A stretch of DNA of 42,908 bases from Rhodospirillaceae bacterium (GTDB lineage: Bacteria > Pseudomonadota > Alphaproteobacteria > Rhodospirillales > Magnetospirillaceae), in NCBI GenBank assembly GCA_013349665.1, contig DUZF01000002.1:1-42908 (forward strand), read 5' to 3'. The notes under the pieces are model-generated. The model saw only the letters and a program-made list of their open reading frames with translations. It was not told where the DNA came from and did not search any database. Position numbers and translations under genes: made by a program. Below, one piece after another: positions 37,301-42,908 of the stretch; positions within the stretch are counted from its first letter, which is position 1, and each line of letters begins with the position of its first letter.

Positions 37301-38357
37301 CCGTCACCATAATCGGGACGACTTCGAGATCCTGCTCTATTCCGATACCCGTGAACAGGACGCGGTGTTGGACAGATACAGGGGCCTCGATTGTCGGTGG
37401 TGCGATGCCAACGGCATGACCGATGAGGCATTGGCAAGCCGTATTCGCGCCGACAAGGCCGACATTCTGGTCTGCCTGGCCGGTCGATTTGACCGCAACC
37501 GCCCGCAGATCGCTGCCCGCCAAGTGGCGCCGGTGCAGATCAGCCTGCATGACGTGGCGACCAGCGGAATTGCGGAAATGGATTACATCATCGGTGACCG
37601 CTGGCTGCTGTCGCCCCGCAGCGGCGAATTTTTCACCGAGCGATGCCTTCGTCTGCCGCAATTTTATCTCGGGGCTTTACCTGCCGTGTTGCCGCAGGTG
37701 GATCACCGGGAGCGGCAGGGATCTGCGGTATTTGGCTGCTTCGGCAATCCGACGAAAATCACGCCGACCGTCTTGGCCCTTTGGCAGAAAATCCTGTTGG
37801 CCATGCCTGACAGCCGCCTGGTTTTGCGTTACCGCGACCGCTATGGCTCGGACGCTCAATGCCGTCGCATCCTGGGCGGCCTGCCCGGCATTGATCCCGT
37901 CCGTATCGATTTCGCCAGCGCCAGGGATCTGCATGAGCAGTTTCTCAGTCACTACAATGAGATTGATATCGCCTTGGACAGCATTCCCTTCAGTGGCTCA
38001 ACCACCAGTTTTCAGGCTCTGCTCATGGGGGTGCCGGTGGTTACCTGGCCCTCGGATCGTATGGTGTCGCAATGGACTGCGGCGATCCTTCGGGGGATGG
38101 ACCTTAAAGAATTGATCGCCGGGTCTGCGAATGAATACGTAGCCATCGCCCTCAAGCTAGCGGCTCACCGCCATTTCTGGCGCCGCCGTCGCATGGAGCT
38201 GCGTCAAGCCGTATTGGCTTCCCGATTTTGCGATGCGGCAGGCTGGACAGCCCATCTGGAAAGGCTTTACAAGGCCACTTGGGCGCGCGTTAAGGCAAAA
38301 CAAAATCATGGTCAGAAAGAAACCAGGCGGAAGCAGGCGCCGGCAAAGCCGCGATAG
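34317..38357 (+). CDS. Dual-catalytic TPR-OGT(type I)-TPR-OGT(type II) protein, about 1346 aa
   Basis: VCRLGFVSGDLRGHAVGYMVIPAIEAL...SFNVLKKLSPEAIALWSRLL; then RLRIAYLSSDFCDHPVGNAFLPVLRHHN...QISLHDVATSGIAEMDYIIGDRWLLS. Confidence 0.9.
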   Translation: MDEPQVMAAALDHYRAGRVAEAAGLFRRLLCRRPADGDALHLLGISLSIAGLVLRAITAGGQAASYLSSLGNLSRRTGRLAIAVTCHRRALIVAPDLAEVHSSLANALRESSLLGMAGRHCRHALAIRPEFAECHHNLAIIRQDQGCLDEAIAGFQRAIELKPDYLEPSYNLLFAQLYRPGVSLAGVFAQAARWHASHPVPLAAGQAGPDRQVCRLGFVSGDLRGHAVGYMVIPAIEALARRGYEVVIYSNNAIEDALTLRCRRVASDWRQIDGLADEEAAALIRADRIDILFDLSGFTAHNRILLFACKPAPVQIAWAGYPATTGLAAMDYILADRHQLPAEAESWYSEHALRLPDSYVAFEPPQDAPSLTDLPAEAKGWITFGSFNVLKKLSPEAIALWSRLLLDLPEARLLIKTPALSCAETRRHLTERFTVRGIEGHRLTLLGGSTSAEHQAAMAGADIALDSFPYAGGVTTLECLWMGLPVITLPGETFASRHSLSYLASLGLEELVAGDVDDYRRFAIDLANDRPRLAAMRATLRARMRSSALCDVEAFADHLSAALQAVWRRHRERLPPAALNVARQDDLRRAAALHAGGQVELADRLYRRILTVMPDSADALHLTGVVAHQQGRHHQAVQEIMRAVTVSRGTSVMWANLGEALRERGDNALSEIVQRRSLVLEPGHRQGLYNLAVATAQQGRFSCARILYSRVLQIAPDYAEAWFNMADLCRGAGALAAAINACERALVFQPAYARAWNNLGNAKKGGSKSNRIECAYRRAIAVHPDFAEAWGNYGNLLQDKEGLSTAAAIYRRVLVLAPDNAGCWGNQGILQRESGQRSAARMSFQRALCRDPHLGAANNDLGVELHVAGLWDEARDCYIRSLTLAPEVPQVNRNFAVSLLDEGHPIQSSLWLDRAGRAAGDPIDDRRSHLAHAMYRDDLDAVVLRQLHQDFGASLNAMAVGGTRPKPSGRGRLRIAYLSSDFCDHPVGNAFLPVLRHHNRDDFEILLYSDTREQDAVLDRYRGLDCRWCDANGMTDEALASRIRADKADILVCLAGRFDRNRPQIAARQVAPVQISLHDVATSGIAEMDYIIGDRWLLSPRSGEFFTERCLRLPQFYLGALPAVLPQVDHRERQGSAVFGCFGNPTKITPTVLALWQKILLAMPDSRLVLRYRDRYGSDAQCRRILGGLPGIDPVRIDFASARDLHEQFLSHYNEIDIALDSIPFSGSTTSFQALLMGVPVVTWPSDRMVSQWTAAILRGMDLKELIAGSANEYVAIALKLAAHRHFWRRRRMELRQAVLASRFCDAAGWTAHLERLYKATWARVKAKQNHGQKETRRKQAPAKPR

Positions 38358-41300
38358 CAAGCCCGTCAAACCGGTGACCGCCCTATCTGATCTGTTCAGC
38401 TGCGGGTTTCGGCATCATCAGGAAGGCAGCCACGACCGTGCCATAACCATTTATCGGCGGGTCTTGGCGAACGATCCCGGGCATGCCGACAGTATTCATT
38501 TGCTGGGTGTTGCCCTTTATCAGTCGGGCCAGCACCATCAGGCCCTCCGACTGATTGCGAATTCCCTGTATGTGGACGAAGGGCAATTCTTTTTCTATGC
38601 CAATCTCGGCAATATTCTGCGTGACTTGGCGCGCCTGGACGACGCGCTGGCGGCGGGGCAGCGTGCTCTTGTTCTCTCACCTGACCAGGCGGAGCCTTAC
38701 AACAATCTGACCAATATCCTGCGGGAAAAAAGTGACATCGGCAGGGCGGTCGTTTATGGCGAACGGGCGCTGACCTGCCGTCCGGACTATGCCGAAGCCT
38801 GCTACAACCTGGGTTTGGCTCTGCAGGATCAAGGGCGGATCGAGGAAGCTGCGGCGCTTTACCGTCGTTCCCTGGTGGTGCGCCCAGCCTATCCCCAGCC
38901 CCATGCCGAACTGGTATTCCTGCAACTCTATCATGGGGAACCGAAGGTTGAAGCCATTCTGCCGATGGCCCACAGATTCTTCACCGCGCAAATTCCCTGT
39001 TTCCCTGTCGACGCCGCCCGTTATCGGGCCCGGCCAGCTTCGGCACGCCCCCGCATTGGATTGGTTTCCGGAGATTTTCGTGTCCATGCGGTCGGATTTT
39101 TGGCGATCCCGGCGATCGAGGCGCTGGCCCGGTTGGGATATTCGATAACCTGCTACGCCACCAGTGCTATTGCCGATAACCTGACCGAACGATATCGCCG
39201 GGCGGCAAGCCGCTGGGTATCCATTGTCGCAATGTCGGACGCCGAGGCGGCGCAGCTTATCGAAGCGGATGCCATCGATATTCTGTTCGACCTTTCCGGT
39301 TTCACCGGCCATAACCGTTTGGCTCTGTTCGCCCGAAAACCGGCGCCGATCCAAATATCCTGGCTCGGCTGTCCATCGACGACGGCTCTGCCGGCCATCG
39401 ACTATCTGTTGGCCGACATCTATCAGTTGCCGCCGTCCGCCGAGCCCTTTTTCACCGAGAAGATATGCCGTCTGCCGCATAGTTATGCCGTTTTTGAACC
39501 GCTGGAAGCCAGCGGACCGGTGAGTGAATTGCCGGCGGCGAAAAATGGCTTTGTCACCTTCGGGTCATTCAACGCATTAAAAAAAATCACGCCGCAGGTC
39601 GTCCGGTTGTGGTGCCGGTTGCTTCAACGTCTGCCGCAGGCGCGGCTCCTCATCAAAGCCCCGGCCCTGAGTTGTGCGATGACCAGATCGCGGTTTGAGA
39701 CCCTGTTTGTCGAACAGGGGATCGATCCTGCCCGTCTCCTGCTGGTCGGGGCAAGCACTCCGCCCTTGCATTTGGCGACGATGGCTGAGGCCGACATCGG
39801 ATTGGACAGTTTTCCCTATAGCGGCGGCCGCACCACCCTGGAAGTGTTGTGGATGGGTTTGCCGGTCGTCACTTTGCCAGGTGACACGATGGCCAGCCGT
39901 CATTCGCTAGGTTATCTGATGACATTGGGATTGACCGATCTGGTGGCTGCCGATACCGATAGCTACTTGGAGATTGCCTGCTCTCTGGCTACCGACCTCG
40001 CCCGCCTCGGCGAGTTGCGTCGGGGGCTGCGCCAGCGCATGCTGGCTTCTCCTTTATGTGACGTAGAGGGGTTCGCTCGCGACATGGGCGCCGCGCTGGA
40101 TGGCATTTGGCAGTCCTGGCGCAACGGCCGGCAGCCAGGGCAGAAAACGGTCGAGGAACTGTTCGCCACCGCTGTTGCCTGTCACCACAACGGCCAAGCG
40201 GGGTCAGCCGGAGCATATTATCGGCGTATCCTGATCAGCGTCCCGGATCATCCTGAAAGCTTGCATCACATCGGCGTTCTTGCACAGCAAAGCGGTCTGG
40301 CGGAGGAGGCCTTGCGGTGGTTTGCCCGGGCACTGAGCTGCGACGCAGGCCTGGCGGAGGCCTGGTCCAATCGTGGCACCGTTTTGCAGGCCGGCGGTCG
40401 TTTGGTGGAAGCGGTGGAATGCTTCCGCCGTGCTTTGAGGCAACGCCCGACGGCGGCTTTCTGGTACAACCTCGGCAATGCCGACGTCTTGCTGGAACGT
40501 CGGGCCGAAGCAATCCACGCCTTTCGGGCTGCGGTGGTGCTCCAGCCTGACCATAGCGAGGCCCTGAATAATCTGGGAGGCTGCCTGAAAGCTGCTGGGG
40601 AAAAGGATCGCAAGGCTTTTATTTTCGCCCTCCGAGTGGCCCCCACTTACCTGAATCCGCTGAACAATTATGCGGTAAGCCGTCAGGAGGCGGGTCACCC
40701 GGAGGTTGCCGAGAACTGTTACCGGCGGGCTATCGTCATCGACCCGGCGCAGGGCGAAGCGGACAACAATCTGGGCACGATCCTGCATACTGAAAGCGGT
40801 CCCGCCGCTGCCTTGGGACTTTATCGGCGCAGCCTTTTGCTCCGGCCCGATTACGTTGAAGCGGCTAATAATCTGGCCAATGCTTGTCGGGATCTCGGCC
40901 GCCCGACAGCGGCTGCCGCGACATTCCGCCGGAGCATTGCGATCTTTCCCGGATTTGCCAAGGCCATCAACAATCTCGGCAATGTATACAAGGATCTCGG
41001 GCGGGGGCGCGAGGCGGTGACAACCTATCTGCGGGCGTCGCGGCTGCAACCGGACTATTCGGATGTTTACAACAATCTGGGCGTCCTCTTTTGTGAAACC
41101 GCCCATCTTGCCTCGGGGTCGCGGTGCTTTCGTCTGGCGGCCAGCCTGGCGCCGGCCTATTTCGATGCATGGCTAAATCATGCCGGCGCAACCTATGACG
41201 CAGGCCATTTCTCTTCCGCCGTTACGATGATCGACCGTTGTCTGTCACTCAGGCCGGGTGGCGCTGATTTGCTGTTCTTTCGCGCCCTCTACCGTTTGCC

Positions 41301-42669
41301 GACGGTGGCGGCCGATGCACGGGCTGCGGATGCCGCACTTTCGGCCTTCGACAGCGATCTGGCCATTTGGAGCAGCGCCATCGATGGCCCCCAGGCGATG
41401 GCTAAGGCGGCGGAGACCCTGGGCAACCGTTTGCCCTTTTATCTGGCTTACCGCAGGGGCAATCATCGGCAAAGACTGGCATCCTTCGGCATCCTGGCCG
41501 CACGGGTGATGGCCAGCGTCTGGCCGGCCAATGCCGGTTTGGCCGGAAATGCCCGAATCCATCTGGCGGTGGTCAGCCGTCATGTCCGCCGCCATTCCGT
41601 CTGGGACATCATTCTCAGGGGCCTGTTGCTGCACATCGATCGCCAACGTTTCCAGGTGACACTGGTCCATACCGGCTATGAAAAGGACGAGGAAACAGAA
41701 CGGGCCAGGACCATGGTCGATGGCTTTTACGACGGGCTCAGCAATTTGCCGCAGGCTCTGGATCTGTTCAAAAACCTGGGACCGGACGTCATCCTTTATC
41801 CCGAATTGGGCATGGATCCCTTGACCTTTAAATTGGCGGCTCTGCGTCTGGCGCCGCTGCAGGCGGCCAGTTGGGGCCATCCCATCACCACCGGTTTACC
41901 GACGATTGATCTTTTTCTGTCGGGAGAGAAGTTGGAGCCTCCGGATGCTGCGTCCCATTACAGCGAAAAGCTTATCCTCTTACCGGGTACGGGGGCCTGT
42001 ACGATGCCTGCGCTGCCGGGCTCCCCAGTCGAGTTGACCGCTCCCAACCCGAAGGTCCGGTTCATTCTTTGTCAGACACCGTTCAAGTTCGACCCGGAGG
42101 ATGACGGGATATACTTGGACATCGCCAAAGCTGTTGAAAACTGTCAGTTCTGGTTTGTGCGTTTTCCCCGATATGAAAATTGGACGCAGCAGTTGCTGGA
42201 AAGGCTCGAGCGCTGTTTTTCCGAAGCCGGACTGGACTTCGCGAGATATTTTCACATCCTCGACTGGCTGCCGACCGAACAATTCCAGGCATTGCTCGGC
42301 GTAGTCGATGTCTATCTCGATTGCCCCGCCTTTTCCGGCTATACCACCGGCTTGCAGGCCGTGCGCGCCGGCCTGCCTATCGTCACCCTCGAGGGGGCGC
42401 ATTTACGGGAAAGGCTTGCCGCCGGTTTGCTGCGACATCTCGATTTGGGCGACACCATTGCCGGCAATCGGCATGAATACGTTGCCATCGCCCGGCGATT
42501 GGCGCGGGAGTCGCAAGATCCCGCAAGGTGGGCCAACCGCCGCCGGCGCATCATGGAAGCGGCGAGGCGGGCCGATGACGACCGTTCCGTCGTTCGTGCC
42601 TTCGAAGCGGCCCTCATCGAAGGATTGGCTGAACGGCGCCGGCAGATGGGGCTGCCGCCGATTCCATGA
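38308..42669 (+). CDS. Dual-domain TPR-OGT(type I)-TPR-divergent OGT-like (type III) protein, about 1453 aa
   Basis: RPRIGLVSGDFRVHAVGFLAIPAIEAL...FGSFNALKKITPQVVRLWCRLL; C-terminal RIHLAVVSRHVRRHSVWDIILRGLLLHIDRQRF...FILCQTPFKFDPED...DWLPTEQFQALLGVVDVYLDCPAFSGYTTGLQAVRAGLPIVTLEG. Confidence 0.88.
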   Translation: MVRKKPGGSRRRQSRDSKPVKPVTALSDLFSCGFRHHQEGSHDRAITIYRRVLANDPGHADSIHLLGVALYQSGQHHQALRLIANSLYVDEGQFFFYANLGNILRDLARLDDALAAGQRALVLSPDQAEPYNNLTNILREKSDIGRAVVYGERALTCRPDYAEACYNLGLALQDQGRIEEAAALYRRSLVVRPAYPQPHAELVFLQLYHGEPKVEAILPMAHRFFTAQIPCFPVDAARYRARPASARPRIGLVSGDFRVHAVGFLAIPAIEALARLGYSITCYATSAIADNLTERYRRAASRWVSIVAMSDAEAAQLIEADAIDILFDLSGFTGHNRLALFARKPAPIQISWLGCPSTTALPAIDYLLADIYQLPPSAEPFFTEKICRLPHSYAVFEPLEASGPVSELPAAKNGFVTFGSFNALKKITPQVVRLWCRLLQRLPQARLLIKAPALSCAMTRSRFETLFVEQGIDPARLLLVGASTPPLHLATMAEADIGLDSFPYSGGRTTLEVLWMGLPVVTLPGDTMASRHSLGYLMTLGLTDLVAADTDSYLEIACSLATDLARLGELRRGLRQRMLASPLCDVEGFARDMGAALDGIWQSWRNGRQPGQKTVEELFATAVACHHNGQAGSAGAYYRRILISVPDHPESLHHIGVLAQQSGLAEEALRWFARALSCDAGLAEAWSNRGTVLQAGGRLVEAVECFRRALRQRPTAAFWYNLGNADVLLERRAEAIHAFRAAVVLQPDHSEALNNLGGCLKAAGEKDRKAFIFALRVAPTYLNPLNNYAVSRQEAGHPEVAENCYRRAIVIDPAQGEADNNLGTILHTESGPAAALGLYRRSLLLRPDYVEAANNLANACRDLGRPTAAAATFRRSIAIFPGFAKAINNLGNVYKDLGRGREAVTTYLRASRLQPDYSDVYNNLGVLFCETAHLASGSRCFRLAASLAPAYFDAWLNHAGATYDAGHFSSAVTMIDRCLSLRPGGADLLFFRALYRLPTVAADARAADAALSAFDSDLAIWSSAIDGPQAMAKAAETLGNRLPFYLAYRRGNHRQRLASFGILAARVMASVWPANAGLAGNARIHLAVVSRHVRRHSVWDIILRGLLLHIDRQRFQVTLVHTGYEKDEETERARTMVDGFYDGLSNLPQALDLFKNLGPDVILYPELGMDPLTFKLAALRLAPLQAASWGHPITTGLPTIDLFLSGEKLEPPDAASHYSEKLILLPGTGACTMPALPGSPVELTAPNPKVRFILCQTPFKFDPEDDGIYLDIAKAVENCQFWFVRFPRYENWTQQLLERLERCFSEAGLDFARYFHILDWLPTEQFQALLGVVDVYLDCPAFSGYTTGLQAVRAGLPIVTLEGAHLRERLAAGLLRHLDLGDTIAGNRHEYVAIARRLARESQDPARWANRRRRIMEAARRADDDRSVVRAFEAALIEGLAERRRQMGLPPIP

Positions 42670-42790
42670 AAGCCTCGAATCCCCGCACCGCCTGCTCGTC
42701 GCGATAGAGCCCCTCGGCATTCTGCCGCAGCTTTTCGCGCAAATGCTGTCTATAGGATCTGTCCCGCCCAAGGTTTGACGCCAGTCTGAT
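42614..42790 (-). pseudogene. C-terminal remnant of another OGT-like/glycosyltransferase gene, cut by an IS630-type element
   Basis: RLASNLGRDRSYRQHLREKLRQNAEGLYRDEQAVRGFEAFMESA resembles OGT/SPINDLY C-terminal tails; no N-terminus before the IS. Confidence 0.55.
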
Positions 42791-42908
42791 ACCAACGGCC
42801 TTAACTATTGACCGACGCCCACTCACGGGAGGCGATTGAGCGGATGCGTTGGGGTGTGGCGATCAGGTCGTTCCAAGCATCGCAGCAGGCATCAACGACG
42901 GCCTCGTA
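42790..42908 (-). mobile_element. IS630-family element, right end (truncated by the window edge)
   Basis: Transposase C-terminus on the minus strand, TA dinucleotide at 42790-42791 at the presumed junction. Confidence 0.7.
42801..42908 (-). CDS. IS630-family transposase, C-terminal fragment
   Basis: Minus-strand translation YEAVVDACCDAWNDLIATPQRIRSIASREWASVNS-stop, the typical IS630 C-terminal tail. Confidence 0.82.
   Translation of the reverse strand, partial: YEAVVDACCDAWNDLIATPQRIRSIASREWASVNS

Noticed and set aside
22352-42669. Repeated-looking DNA as tandem satellite or CRISPR
   Set aside because: The periodicity is the roughly 102-nt TPR codon repeat, divergent at DNA level. No identical repeat-spacer structure was seen anywhere in the window.
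1-42908. tRNA or rRNA genes
   Set aside because: No tRNA cloverleaf (GGTTCGAATCC-type T arm with CCA end) or rRNA signature was recognised, although no covariance search was possible.

Overview
GC-rich window, most likely from a Rhodospirillales-type alphaproteobacterium (taxonomy inferred from gene content only). The left ~22 kb holds housekeeping and accessory genes: an FTR1-like iron permease fused to a putative outer-membrane barrel domain, MeaB, CheZ, an HExxH protein, a VOC protein, the SOS mutasome imuA / imuB-dnaE2, a carbamoyltransferase, a DASS transporter, a GH25 lysozyme, GIY-YIG, a retropepsin-like protein, a polysaccharide deacetylase and a phosphohexomutase. Five toxin-antitoxin-like pairs are scattered through 5.8-18.6 kb. 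Two of them sit at the mutasome: one splits the overlapping imuA/imuB junction and one abuts the dnaE2 3' end. Each is flanked by long direct repeats of the host-gene ends (50 bp and 43 bp exact), and imuB-dnaE2 has a second LexA-box promoter resembling the one in front of imuA. The right ~20 kb (22.35-42.67 kb) is an array of very large TPR glycosyltransferases of the OGT/SPINDLY type (GT41-like), plus TPR-GT9-like and TPR-methyltransferase proteins. In the rightward operon the catalytic domains alternate I, II, I-II, I-III, including single polypeptides with two OGT-like domains. The array ends in an OGT C-terminal remnant cut by an IS630-family transposase. All calls come from reading the sequence and ORF translations by eye. 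No homology search, structure prediction or gene finder was run, and domain boundaries are approximate.
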